Position numbers and translations under genes: made by a program. From contig NC_016520.1 of NCBI RefSeq assembly GCF_000236905.1, positions 806,001 through 870,000 on the forward strand: a stretch of 64,000 nucleotides of DNA, written 5' to 3'. The stretch's first letter is position 1; each line of letters opens with the position of its first letter. Source of the DNA: Tetrapisispora phaffii CBS 4417. Taxonomy: Eukaryota; Ascomycota; Saccharomycetes; Saccharomycetales; Saccharomycetaceae. The notes beneath the pieces were generated by a model that did no database searches, was not told where the DNA came from, and worked only from the letters and a program-made list of their open reading frames with translations. Of this stretch, positions 43,477 to 53,730 are shown one piece after another.

Positions 43477-46400
43477 ATGGTAGAGATGTTAGAAAAGGAA
43501 GTTGCAATTGTAAACTATCAAAAGACAAATCCTAAAACATTACTAAAATTGACTGAGAAATTAAACGAAGAAAGATATTTTGATGCTTATCTAACTCCAA
43601 ACCAGTTGATAATACTAGAGAACTTTTTGACAATTGATGATAAAGATAAAAAATTACAAATCTGGTACGCATTGCTAGATGCAAATATAAAATTGAATGT
43701 AGAAACTGTTGACGAAAAAGAAAGGAATGAACAAGAATCTGGGAAGCCATTTGCAAAAATTGATGAAAATATCAATACTGAGGTCCGAGAATCGCAAGAC
43801 ATTGCTCACAATAACAACGCTGATGAGAACACACCAAATAGTGATTCAATGGAAAGCGAAGATCTATCCAAATTAGATTTAGAAGAGTTCACTCAACAAA
43901 TACAAGGTCCTGAATTCATTGGTAATTTTTCATTAAAACTACGTTACGTCCTTTGGCAATGTGCTGTGGATCTACTATATAATCGTTCAAGTGACTTTGA
44001 GGACGAGCAAAATGATGATGATAAAGACCTATTAGACTATGTCCTGCTAGAAAATGATGATAGTATAGATGAAAAAAATGATGCGATGCCTCCTAATAAC
44101 TTAACCTTTCATAATGGTATTACATCAAATAAAGACTCTAGAGAGAACTACGATGAAGATAGTGATTATGATTTTGATGCTGGAGACGTTGATTCAAAGT
44201 CATCAAAGCCAAATGATAATGATAATGATACAATTGAAGATAAAGTTTCGGATATTACCGTAGAATTCAATGAAAAGGGAGTGTTAGAAATTAATATGAA
44301 AGTGTCAAGAAGCTTTTTTAAAAACATACGAACAAACAATATAGAAAAGATAATACAAAATTGGGACAAAATTTATCACAGTTTTGAGTATGACCAGGAT
44401 ACTATGCTAAAGAGACTAAGATTAGAGGAAAATGATAAACTATTGGAAAACTCGAAAGATAAAAAAAGATCACATGAAGATATGGTAAATGATTCAGATA
44501 ACACCAAAAGTATTAAGGAAAATGAACATCAAATAGTAAATGGTGAGAATAATAGTAATGATGACGATAAAGATATAAACTCTAGGAATGATAGCAAAAA
44601 ACCAAGGCAAGACTCTTTAAATATTCCAGTAAGTTTGAGCTCAGCAAATTTATCATTGAAGTATTTGATGGCTTCCATTCAAGAAAATAAATCAAAATTA
44701 AATATATCAGATTATGAATTAAAACATTTAATCACAGATGTTAAAAAAAATAGATCTAAATGGAGTTCTGACGAAAGAATTGGCCAGGAAGAACTTTATG
44801 AGGCCTGTGAAAAGGTTGTCATCGAACTACGTAATCTCACTGAACATTCAACACCATTTTTAAACAAAGTTAGTAAAAGAGAAGCTCCCAATTACCATCA
44901 AGTCATTAAAAAATCCATGGACTTGAATACAGTTTTAAAAAAATTAAAGGGCTTCCAATATAATTCTAAACAAGAATTTGTTGATGATATAATGCTAATT
45001 TGGAAAAATTGCTTAACCTATAATTCAGATCCTTCTCATTTTCTAAGGCGTCATGCAATAGCGATGCAGAAGAAGTCTCTTCAATTACTTCCTTTAATTC
45101 CAGATATAACTATTAGAAATAGAGCTGATGTCGAAAGAGAACTTGAAAATATTGATAAAGACAAAGATAATGACGCAGATGAAGAGGAAGAAGATGCAGC
45201 TGGATCAGGAAGGAAAGGATTGACTATGGGGTCCCATGTACTAACAAATTCCCTTACTCAGGACGCAAACAGCATCACAAATGAGAATATTACAACTGAG
45301 ATTGACTCAGTTAATGAGACAGCTGATCAGAATAGCTTGGATAAAGAGAGTATAGACAACACTGTAGATAGAAAAGAAAATATAGCAAATGATACAGAAC
45401 CGGATAATGAATCGACTAATGATATTGAAGCTCAACCGAGTCAGACAGAGGATCAAGAAAAGAACTTGGATGAAGAAGAAACTGAAACTGAAAATAAAAA
45501 TGAATTTGATAAGAAAACTAAAACGGAAGATAGTAGCACTATTGATGATGTAGGTGCAGTTGAAGAAGCGGACGAGGATGATGAAGAGGATGACGAAATA
45601 TCCAATAACGAATCACGTTCTTATATATCAGAAAAAGATGATGATAAAGATGATATTGAAATATCATTGTGGAAGTCATTGACTGCTAAATTAAGAGCTG
45701 ATATTTGTATTAAGAGATCAGATTACTTCAAAGATGGATTGTTAAACAAAGAAACAATGGCCTACCTAAAAGACCCCAAAAAAATGAAAACGTTTCATGA
45801 AATTTTTGATGAATTTGTAATCCAGAAAAATGAAGAATTAACTAGAAAGCACAAAGAGCAACAATCTATGATGAAGAATGGATTTGGGACTTTAATAAAG
45901 CAGGAGGATGGTGAAAATATTCCTTTAGTCAGTAATGATGATTTTAATGAGGATATCATTGAGAGGGAGTTTAATGATTTCGAGGTTGATAATGAATCAT
46001 TTCTAAAAGAATATAATATTATGAATTCGATGCCAACACAACTTTTCCAAGGTATCAGCTCAAAGAGATTGGATAAGGAAGAGAATGCTATTGTTCAGAA
46101 TATCTTAAATGAAAGCCAGCACAAACCAAGTGTATATATGAATAATATCAAAATCGGTATGTCTGAAAAAATTAATGAAAATATTTCGTTGATTCAACAA
46201 ATTCGTCATATCTGTCATAAAATTTCTCTTATTAGACTTCTACAAATATCTGCTTATAACCAAAACAAATCTACAGCACAAGACACGTTGAATTCTCATA
46301 TTTATAAAACGAATTCAATTGATAATGCTTTTGATTTAGATCCTGTATCTCAACTGAATACTCATGATTATAAGTTAAATAAAGATCTTATTACTACGAT

Positions 46401-47478
46401 AATGCATAAATCAGTATCAAAAGTTGCAATGGCAAATGGTTTTGAATCATCTCAACCTAATGCCAGTGCTATTCTCTCTGAGATTGCTGGCGACTACCTA
46501 TCGAGTTTAATGAAAACTATGAAAATTCATAAAGAGAGTAATTCATTAAATCAAAAAACTGACAACGAAATTTTACATTTATCACTATTAGAAAATGGTA
46601 TCAGTAAGCCAGATGATTTATATGTATACATTGACACTGAGTTTGTCAAGAAAAAGAAAAAACTAACAGACTTAAAGGCTAAACTAGAAACATTTTTAAA
46701 AGAGTTATTAAGACCTACCTTACAAGAATTATCAGAACGTAACTTTGATGACCAAAGTCAAAGTTTTGTTACTGGTGATTTCGCCAGTGACCTTACCGGT
46801 GAAGATTACTTTGGATTTAGGGAACTAGGTTTAGAGAGAGAATTCGGTGTGTTAAGTTCGTCTGTCCCATTACAATTTCTGACGTTTCAATCTAATTCTT
46901 CATCAATAGAAGCAGCAGTTAAAGTCAAGAAAATTCAACCTGATGAATTGGATTACCATTACAAAAAGGTTACTAAAGAAAATATTGATGATAGCAGTTA
47001 TACAGATCTTTTGAAACCGTTGCTAAAAAAATCATATGACCGTACCATTGAATTTCATCAGAAGGTGGCAAAACTAAACAGTAACAACCCAACCACAGAG
47101 GAAATACCTGAGCCCCACTTAGAATTACAAGCTGGAACAATATTGGAGGATGATAAGATGATTTTGAAAAATAAACCAGGTTCTAAAGTCAGAGTTCCAC
47201 CTACAGGTAAACTCACTACCACCTATAAGAAAAAACAGGTTGCTAATGCATTTTTCTTGCCTGAAGTTGAAGAGAGTGAAAAACATTTAACAGACCCATC
47301 AAACGGTAATGGCATCCATATTTTAAATGATGATCTATTTTCTGATGATGCGGACAAAACCTCTAACAGTTCAAAAGAATTTTCTGAATATCCTTCCGCT
47401 CACAATAATGATGATTCAGAACTAGAAAAGCTATTTGGGGGAGATGACGACAATCCCTTACAGTCACTAAAGGAATAG
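43477..47478 (+). CDS. SPT7: Spt7, SAGA/SLIK core subunit with bromodomain
   Basis: Spt7 holds the SAGA coactivator complex together. The ATG at 43477 (MVEMLEKEVAIVNYQKTN) gives 1333 residues, against 1332 in yeast; Met4 is an alternative. Recognisable parts: NYQKTN...LLKLTEKL near the start; the conserved KYLMASIQENKSKL...DVKKNRSKW block (about 395-430); the bromodomain (about 437-540) with APNYHQVIKKSMDLNTVLKKLK and the acetyl-lysine Asn in NCLTYNSD; very acidic low-complexity regions (about 560-720); and the histone-fold domain near 965-1035 (VSKVAMANGFESSQPNAS...EIAGDYLSSLMKTMK), which pairs with Taf10. DFASDLTGEDYFGFRELG precedes the basic C-terminal part. The frame is intact, and order after UBC4 is as in S. 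cerevisiae YBR082C-081C. Confidence 0.96.
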   Translation: MVEMLEKEVAIVNYQKTNPKTLLKLTEKLNEERYFDAYLTPNQLIILENFLTIDDKDKKLQIWYALLDANIKLNVETVDEKERNEQESGKPFAKIDENINTEVRESQDIAHNNNADENTPNSDSMESEDLSKLDLEEFTQQIQGPEFIGNFSLKLRYVLWQCAVDLLYNRSSDFEDEQNDDDKDLLDYVLLENDDSIDEKNDAMPPNNLTFHNGITSNKDSRENYDEDSDYDFDAGDVDSKSSKPNDNDNDTIEDKVSDITVEFNEKGVLEINMKVSRSFFKNIRTNNIEKIIQNWDKIYHSFEYDQDTMLKRLRLEENDKLLENSKDKKRSHEDMVNDSDNTKSIKENEHQIVNGENNSNDDDKDINSRNDSKKPRQDSLNIPVSLSSANLSLKYLMASIQENKSKLNISDYELKHLITDVKKNRSKWSSDERIGQEELYEACEKVVIELRNLTEHSTPFLNKVSKREAPNYHQVIKKSMDLNTVLKKLKGFQYNSKQEFVDDIMLIWKNCLTYNSDPSHFLRRHAIAMQKKSLQLLPLIPDITIRNRADVERELENIDKDKDNDADEEEEDAAGSGRKGLTMGSHVLTNSLTQDANSITNENITTEIDSVNETADQNSLDKESIDNTVDRKENIANDTEPDNESTNDIEAQPSQTEDQEKNLDEEETETENKNEFDKKTKTEDSSTIDDVGAVEEADEDDEEDDEISNNESRSYISEKDDDKDDIEISLWKSLTAKLRADICIKRSDYFKDGLLNKETMAYLKDPKKMKTFHEIFDEFVIQKNEELTRKHKEQQSMMKNGFGTLIKQEDGENIPLVSNDDFNEDIIEREFNDFEVDNESFLKEYNIMNSMPTQLFQGISSKRLDKEENAIVQNILNESQHKPSVYMNNIKIGMSEKINENISLIQQIRHICHKISLIRLLQISAYNQNKSTAQDTLNSHIYKTNSIDNAFDLDPVSQLNTHDYKLNKDLITTIMHKSVSKVAMANGFESSQPNASAILSEIAGDYLSSLMKTMKIHKESNSLNQKTDNEILHLSLLENGISKPDDLYVYIDTEFVKKKKKLTDLKAKLETFLKELLRPTLQELSERNFDDQSQSFVTGDFASDLTGEDYFGFRELGLEREFGVLSSSVPLQFLTFQSNSSSIEAAVKVKKIQPDELDYHYKKVTKENIDDSSYTDLLKPLLKKSYDRTIEFHQKVAKLNSNNPTTEEIPEPHLELQAGTILEDDKMILKNKPGSKVRVPPTGKLTTTYKKKQVANAFFLPEVEESEKHLTDPSNGNGIHILNDDLFSDDADKTSNSSKEFSEYPSAHNNDDSELEKLFGGDDDNPLQSLKE

Positions 47479-47598
47479 TCTGTTATTTCTTAGCAGCTTT
47501 TGCAACGTTTTAAATATGAAAAAAACTGGGATATTTTATTTCTATAAGTCAGTCTGTATATATTTATATATTTTCAATATAAAAGAAGTGATGGGCTC

Positions 47599-49521
47599 TT
47601 ATAGCTCATCGTGTACTATTGTTGAATCTACATTATGAACAGTATAATCACTTTCCTTACTCTGGGTAGACGCTAATGTAGTTTTCTTTGCCTCGGATTT
47701 TGATATAATGGAAGCTGGTGTTACTTCCTTTCCTAAATCTTTAGTTGCTTGAGATTTATGCGAATTCTGCAGGCTTACAAAATTAGAGTTTTCATTAGTT
47801 TTTGTAGGTTTATTATTAATTTCATTTTCTATAGGCTTCTTTGAAGTGTTTAGCTCCGATTTTACATTTTTTGATTCTAATTTATTTGGTTTCTTTTCTC
47901 GATCATTTATTTTATGAATATTTTCATTCTTAATTTTATTCACCTTATCGGTAGAGTCTATCGATTTTTCTTTCGATGAAAATTCTGATGCTAAAACGGA
48001 GGTGGTTATTATTGTAGTGGTTGACTTGATTGTCAAATCAGATACACTATTACTCTTTATCGAGTTAACTTTTTTGTTCATAGAGGTAACATCTTGATTG
48101 TCACTGTTGATCAATTCCTTCTTTTCAGCAGTTATTACCTTATCGAAGCCTTGTGTTTTAACTGAACTTTCTACTTTAACTGAATTATTCGTTTCATCAG
48201 CGTTTCTTTCCTCTTCTACTATATGACTTTCTTGGCTTGAGGTTATTTTTTTGATAGGGTTCGCTGTAGGAGCTTTATTTTCTCTAGGTAATCTTATTAA
48301 CTTTCCTCCTTTTCTTTTATAGCTAATAAAGTTTCCAATTTCAGGAAATTGAACGCCTTCTGTCTTCTGAATATCTACTAATAATCTTTCATTGATATGA
48401 AAAGTTAAGGTGTATACTCTGTTACCTTCCATATTTACGAGATCAGCCACCCACGTAAATTCATCTCCTTCTTTGAAAGGTTTATTGTCCGGTAGCAATA
48501 AGTATTTCATGAACATCATTCTGCTAACAGCATTGCTTGCCTTTTGGTACAAAACAGCATATAACTCATCCAGAGATGCATATTTGCTTACCGCTCCTGT
48601 ATACATTAGTAAATTTCTATTCTTAATCTCGCTATTTATTACGGCGCTCTTGGGGGTTAGTAGATAGAAACTGTAGCCTAAGAACGTTGGGTCATAGGCA
48701 GATAATACGTTAATAACTCCTGGATTTAGTGATGAAGATCCATCTGCATCAGTAGCATTAGAACTCGAAGTATTAATGTTAAAGTCTTTAACACATATGA
48801 CTGGTCTGGCAGTCTTTTTGTCGTCGTTTAAAGATAGTAATTCTAGGTCACATAGTTCAGGGATATTGATTCTTGCTTCATAAACGCAGGTTTTAGTTTC
48901 CCTTGCCCATTGGAAATTGGCCGGACCATTACTTGGACCACAAGTATATTGAATTTCTGTCATTCTAGGGTAACCTGTTACTTCACAGTATTCACCATCG
49001 TCTAAAAATTCACCAATGTAATAGCCGTACTCATTATATAATAACTGGTACTGTCTATCTTGAATTCTTTTGGGTGATCTTCCTAAGTTATAAGCCAATA
49101 AATGATCAGAACCACTATTGGCATGGTATTGCACTAAACTGTCACCTGGACAGTATTTGTAGTTCCAAAATCCATTGGGGTGAATAATACATGATGTTAA
49201 AGTTTCTTGAATTATTTTAACACCCTTTTCTAAGTTATCTGCCATAATTTTATTCAATTCCGTCTCATTTCTCTCAGCAATTTCTTCAGACGGATTGTAA
49301 TTGGATGAATCTGGTATGTAACATTTCAAAGAGTCACCCATATCGTGAATCGACCCTTCAGTCAAAGCAGTTTCATTGCTGAGTATAGATTTCTCCCAGG
49401 CTTGCAAAGAAATATAATTTATTGAATATTTATTCAGTAACAATGGATCCTCGAGTGGCATAAACAGTCCACTGCATAGTCCAGCTATTAGAGTACAAAA
49501 TAAATATGGGAGTAAACGCAT
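47599..49521 (-). CDS. YOS9: Yos9, ER lectin for glycoprotein degradation
   Basis: Yos9 recognises trimmed N-glycans on misfolded proteins in the ER lumen and hands them to the Hrd1 ligase. A signal peptide covers residues 1 to about 17 (MRLLPYLFCTLIAGLCSG), and the last four residues are HDEL, the yeast ER-retrieval signal. The MRH lectin domain (about 111-224) shows GFWNYKYCPG, the sugar-binding Gln131, EYCEVTGYPRMTEIQYTC with Arg186, and TCVYEARI. At 640 residues it is about 100 longer than S. cerevisiae Yos9 (542). The excess is a Ser/Thr/Lys/Asn-rich, probably disordered stretch from about 425 to the HDEL. It is divergent to EMC10, as YDR057W/YDR056C in S. cerevisiae. Confidence 0.95.
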   Translation of the reverse strand: MRLLPYLFCTLIAGLCSGLFMPLEDPLLLNKYSINYISLQAWEKSILSNETALTEGSIHDMGDSLKCYIPDSSNYNPSEEIAERNETELNKIMADNLEKGVKIIQETLTSCIIHPNGFWNYKYCPGDSLVQYHANSGSDHLLAYNLGRSPKRIQDRQYQLLYNEYGYYIGEFLDDGEYCEVTGYPRMTEIQYTCGPSNGPANFQWARETKTCVYEARINIPELCDLELLSLNDDKKTARPVICVKDFNINTSSSNATDADGSSSLNPGVINVLSAYDPTFLGYSFYLLTPKSAVINSEIKNRNLLMYTGAVSKYASLDELYAVLYQKASNAVSRMMFMKYLLLPDNKPFKEGDEFTWVADLVNMEGNRVYTLTFHINERLLVDIQKTEGVQFPEIGNFISYKRKGGKLIRLPRENKAPTANPIKKITSSQESHIVEEERNADETNNSVKVESSVKTQGFDKVITAEKKELINSDNQDVTSMNKKVNSIKSNSVSDLTIKSTTTIITTSVLASEFSSKEKSIDSTDKVNKIKNENIHKINDREKKPNKLESKNVKSELNTSKKPIENEINNKPTKTNENSNFVSLQNSHKSQATKDLGKEVTPASIISKSEAKKTTLASTQSKESDYTVHNVDSTIVHDEL

Positions 49522-49863
49522 TTTTGTTTTTGCTCTTATGATTGTTTATTGCTAACTTAATTTTATTGTAGTAAGACGACTAAACCATTCAAATTATTAG
49601 TTATTTTAGAATGCTGTGATATATTTACCTATTCAAGTTTTACCCTTTAACCTTTCTCTCTGTCTCTTCATGTTGTATTTTTAACATTGACTTTAACCTT
49701 TTAATAATATTGTCTTCTTATTTTGCGATATTGAAAAATTCATTATGAATACTAAATTATCTCAGAAGCTTAATATAAAAATAATTGATAAAAAGAAGAT
49801 TCATCAATACCGTTATAAAGTGTACTTATAATAATAGCAAAAAAGAGTTTAGATAGCTGCAAC
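49522..49863. promoter_or_regulatory. Divergent promoter YOS9/EMC10
   Basis: 342 bp shared by two ER-quality genes. I do not see a perfect unfolded-protein-response element (CAGNGTG), so shared Hac1 control is not shown. Confidence 0.5.
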
Positions 49864-50508
49864 ATGTATTCGTCGTTTTTGTTGTGCTTGTGTTGGTATA
49901 TTAATCTTGTACTCGCTGAAGATATATTATTATACGCCAAGGATTTGATAAATCAAGGGAACGAAGGTCAATTATTTGCTAAAATTGATTACAATGAACT
50001 AGACAAGAATGCTACAGTCATAGAAGTATCAGATTTTGATGGTAAGTCAACAGGACCTTTTTGTATTTACTCTAAATTCCAAAGTTCTACCAAATATGAT
50101 CATTTAGAGAATAAATGTTTCAGTTTCATGAATATAGTGACCCCATTGCATTATCTTGTAGATATCGAGATGCATGAAACTAGCAATAGCATTCACAAAA
50201 TATCTCTATTAAAGAACGAAGATGTTGACGGGATTGAAGTCATAGTATCATATCCAGAGGTCGCACATGAAGCTCCAGCTGGAAAGTTAAGAAAAATCAC
50301 TAAAACTTACAAAGATAAAAAGTTGGAAAAAAATCAACCATCTCAAATAGTGAAAGAGACTACAGAAGATGAACAGCAATCGTGGATTCAACAAAACTGG
50401 AAATTGCTAGCATTGGGTTGGGTCATTTACAATGTAATCATGATAGGAGTGAAAAAAACCCAGGAACAAGGTAAGGAACAATTACAGAATAACGCTAAAA
50501 CAGATTGA
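49864..50508 (+). CDS. EMC10: Emc10, ER membrane protein complex subunit
   Basis: A subunit of the EMC insertase, which inserts tail-anchored and multi-pass proteins into the ER membrane. 214 residues, against about 205 for S. cerevisiae YDR056C. A signal peptide covers about 1-18 (SFLLCLCWYINLVLA). A lumenal beta-rich domain (about 20-135) has two cysteines (67 and 85) that may form a disulfide. A linker of Lys/Glu/Gln leads to one membrane segment at about 181-196 (LLALGWVIYNVIMIGV), and a short Gln/Lys-rich cytosolic tail. Position between YOS9 and SEC18 supports the identity: it sits next to YOS9 in S. cerevisiae too. Confidence 0.9.
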   Translation: MYSSFLLCLCWYINLVLAEDILLYAKDLINQGNEGQLFAKIDYNELDKNATVIEVSDFDGKSTGPFCIYSKFQSSTKYDHLENKCFSFMNIVTPLHYLVDIEMHETSNSIHKISLLKNEDVDGIEVIVSYPEVAHEAPAGKLRKITKTYKDKKLEKNQPSQIVKETTEDEQQSWIQQNWKLLALGWVIYNVIMIGVKKTQEQGKEQLQNNAKTD

Positions 50509-50899
50509 GTCTAAACTGAAGGTAACGATTATTATGATATGAGTAATTATATGAATCATAAGGCTAGATAGCACTGAACTCATACTCTTGTGCTGTGGCT
50601 TATATATAAGCCCGGTCGGTCAAACATATAGATATCATTATCATAATTAACGACATATAATGAATATTAACAGTGCGCAATAAATAAAAATAATTTGTAG
50701 TTGATATAAATCGTGTCTAATTGTGCATATATTATAATTAGATCAATCGTTATTAAATTGTATATAACGTACTTTTATGAAACAACTAAGAGCAATCTGA
50801 ACTTCAATAGCATAGTTGATTAGTAAATATCCTGTTTACTGATCTCTCTTTCGTTTAGTATTTAAATTAAGAACTAAGATTGTAAGCAAAAATTACAAA
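50509..50899. promoter_or_regulatory. Intergenic EMC10/SEC18
   Basis: About 390 bp holding the SEC18 promoter, with a TATATAA at about 50602-50608. No other feature. Confidence 0.45.
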
Positions 50900-53182
50900 A
50901 TGGATAGATTTAAATTGCCTTCATTTGGCAAAGCCTCCATCACCCATTCTGCACCGGATATGTCTAATGTCGATTTTGCAACACATCAGTTATTAGTTGG
51001 TAATTGCCCAAATAATTCATATGCGTTAGCAAATGTTGCGGCAGTATCACCTAATGATTTCCCAGACAATATTTATGTCATGGTTGATAATTTATTTGTT
51101 TTTACTACAAAACACTCCAAAGAATTACCACCGGGTACAATTGGGTTAAATGGTAATCAACGTACGTGGGGTGGTTGGTCTCTGAATCAAGAAATCCAGG
51201 CAAGAGCGTTTGAATTATTTAAATATTCAGGTAAACATTCATACATAGGTACAATGGATGTTGAAATATCTTTCAGAACAAGAGGTAAGGCTGTAAGTAC
51301 TCCATTTGATCAAGACGAATTAGCACAACACTTTTTGAAATTATTCGAATCTCAGATATTCTCCCCAACTCAATATTTGATATTTGAATTTAAAGGATTT
51401 ATATTCGACATCAATATTAGAAATATTCAAATGATTGATTTAGGTGATGTTGATGCATCTTCACCAAGTGTTACTGGAATCGAAGCTAAAGGTATTTTAA
51501 CTAAACAGACACAACTAAATTTCTTTAAAGGTAAAGATGGTTTGGTTAACTTAAAATCCTCTAATTCATTGAGACCAAGATCCGATGCTGTCATCAGATC
51601 TGATTTTAAATTTGAAGATTTAGGTGTTGGTGGTTTAGATAAAGAATTTACTAAGATTTTCAGAAGAGCTTTTGCTAGTAGAATTTTCCCTCCTGCAGTT
51701 ATTGAAAAATTAGGTATTACGCATGTTAAAGGTTTACTGTTATACGGTCCACCGGGTACTGGTAAAACATTGATTGCCAGAAAAATTGGTACTATGTTAA
51801 ATGCCAGGGAACCAAAAATTGTTAACGGTCCAGAAATTTTAAGTAAATATGTTGGTTCCTCTGAAGAGAATATTCGTAACTTATTCAAAGATGCAGAAAC
51901 TGAATATAGAGCTAAAGGTGATGAATCATCCTTACATATTATTATTTTTGATGAGTTAGATTCTGTTTTCAAACAAAGAGGTTCCAGGGGTGACGGTACT
52001 GGTGTCGGTGATAATGTAGTTAATCAATTGTTAGCTAAAATGGATGGTGTCGATCAATTGAATAATATCTTAGTCATTGGTATGACTAATCGTAAAGATT
52101 TGATTGATAGTGCTTTACTGCGTCCGGGTAGATTTGAAGTTCAAGTTGAAATTCATTTGCCAGACGAGAAAGGTAGACTTCAAATTTTTGAAATTCAGAC
52201 AAAGAAAATGAGAGAAAATAACATGATGGATAAAGATGTTAACTTAGCAGAATTAGCTGCATTAACTAAGAATTTTTCTGGTGCAGAAATTGAAGGTTTA
52301 GTTAAGAGTGCAAGTTCTTTTGCTATTAACAAAACTGTTAATATTGGTAAAGGTGCTACAAAGTTAAATACTAAAGATATTGCAGCTTTAAAGGTTACGA
52401 GAGAGGACTTTTTGAATTCATTAAATGAAGTTACTCCAGCCTTTGGTATCAGTGAAGAAGATTTGAAATCTTGTGTTGACAATGGTATAATCAAATTTTC
52501 AGAAAGAATTGAAGCCATTTTAAAACATGGTGACAGATATGTTCGCCAAATCCGTGAAAGTGAGAAAACTCGTCTTGTTTCATTATTAATACATGGTCCT
52601 GCAGGTTCAGGTAAAACTGCGCTAGCTGCTGCCATTGCCTTAAAATCTGAATTTCCATTCATTAGATTAATCTCTCCAAATGATTTAGTTGGTATGTCAG
52701 AGAATGCTAAGGTTGCGTATATTGATAATACTTTCAGAGATGCGTATAAATCTCCATTGAATATTTTAGTCATTGACTCTATTGAAACATTGGTTGATTG
52801 GGTTCCAATTGGTCCTAGATTTTCTAACAATATTTTACAAATTTTAAAAGTTGTATTGAAGAGAAAACCTCCACAAGATCGTAGATTATTAATTATGACA
52901 ACCACCAGTTCATATGCAGTTTTACAACAAATGGATATTTTAGGTTGTTTTGATAACGAAATTGCTGTTCCAAATATGAGCACATTAGATGAATTTAATA
53001 ACGTAATGATCGATACAAACTTCTTAGATGATGCTAAGAGAGTCCAGGTTATCAACCAATTATCTCAAATCGCTCCAAAAATCAACTGTGGCATTAGAAA
53101 AGTTTTGACGAATTTAGAAACTGCTAAACATGACGAAGATCCAGTGAACGAAATTGTTGATTTGATGGCTACATCTTCGTGA
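50900..53182 (+). CDS. SEC18: Sec18 (NSF), AAA ATPase that disassembles SNAREs
   Basis: Sec18 with alpha-SNAP (Sec17) unwinds cis-SNARE complexes after membrane fusion throughout the secretory and vacuolar pathways. The 760-residue protein is close to the yeast length of 758. The N domain (about 20-205) has NCPNNSYALANVAAVSPNDFP. The D1 ATPase has Walker A GPPGTGKT at 283-290, Walker B IIIFDELDS near 347, and the second region of homology with MTNRKDLIDSALLRPGRFE. D2 has Walker A GPAGSGKT at 565-572 and ILVIDSIETL, a weak Walker B typical of the D2 ring, which serves mainly in hexamer formation. Sequence is highly conserved with yeast. It converges on ECM33; RPG1, which lies between them in S. 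cerevisiae, is absent. Confidence 0.98.
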   Translation: MDRFKLPSFGKASITHSAPDMSNVDFATHQLLVGNCPNNSYALANVAAVSPNDFPDNIYVMVDNLFVFTTKHSKELPPGTIGLNGNQRTWGGWSLNQEIQARAFELFKYSGKHSYIGTMDVEISFRTRGKAVSTPFDQDELAQHFLKLFESQIFSPTQYLIFEFKGFIFDINIRNIQMIDLGDVDASSPSVTGIEAKGILTKQTQLNFFKGKDGLVNLKSSNSLRPRSDAVIRSDFKFEDLGVGGLDKEFTKIFRRAFASRIFPPAVIEKLGITHVKGLLLYGPPGTGKTLIARKIGTMLNAREPKIVNGPEILSKYVGSSEENIRNLFKDAETEYRAKGDESSLHIIIFDELDSVFKQRGSRGDGTGVGDNVVNQLLAKMDGVDQLNNILVIGMTNRKDLIDSALLRPGRFEVQVEIHLPDEKGRLQIFEIQTKKMRENNMMDKDVNLAELAALTKNFSGAEIEGLVKSASSFAINKTVNIGKGATKLNTKDIAALKVTREDFLNSLNEVTPAFGISEEDLKSCVDNGIIKFSERIEAILKHGDRYVRQIRESEKTRLVSLLIHGPAGSGKTALAAAIALKSEFPFIRLISPNDLVGMSENAKVAYIDNTFRDAYKSPLNILVIDSIETLVDWVPIGPRFSNNILQILKVVLKRKPPQDRRLLIMTTTSSYAVLQQMDILGCFDNEIAVPNMSTLDEFNNVMIDTNFLDDAKRVQVINQLSQIAPKINCGIRKVLTNLETAKHDEDPVNEIVDLMATSS

Positions 53183-53730
53183 TAGCATTTATGATAATAC
53201 CTTATATAAAGACATAATATGTGTAACGATGATTAAGTCAATGAAATTTATTTAGACGATAGATATGGTCACCTTGAAAAAGAATTATTTTTATTATAGA
53301 TTTTAATTATGTATATAACAAGAACTATAAGAGGGGTATCTTAAAAAACAGGTGCAACAATATTCAATTTTGAATAATTGAAACATGAACTAAAGTATAT
53401 TTCTGTATACTTTGATAAAAAAAAAGGTAACTTTATACCTATGACAATATTATTAAAAAATTTAAAATTCTTTTCCCTTGCTTAATTGTTGTTTTAAAGA
53501 TCTCATCATGTAAATTGAAGGCTCATATTTAAAGAAGCCTTGAGGAACTGTTTACTTTGACTTCTTAATTTCATTAATCACAATATTTTGGGATATAAAA
53601 AGCCTGTTTTTGAGTATAATCAATAATATGCTCTTATGATGTCGCGCGCCAGAAAGGTAGGATCTAAAATGCTAGAATAAGATAAACGTAAACAATATTA
53701 AAAAACATTATGCGATTTATATTATGAAGC
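53183..53730. other. Convergent spacer SEC18/ECM33
   Basis: 548 bp of AT-rich DNA. No gene, and no trace of RPG1, which occupies this slot in S. cerevisiae. Confidence 0.55.
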
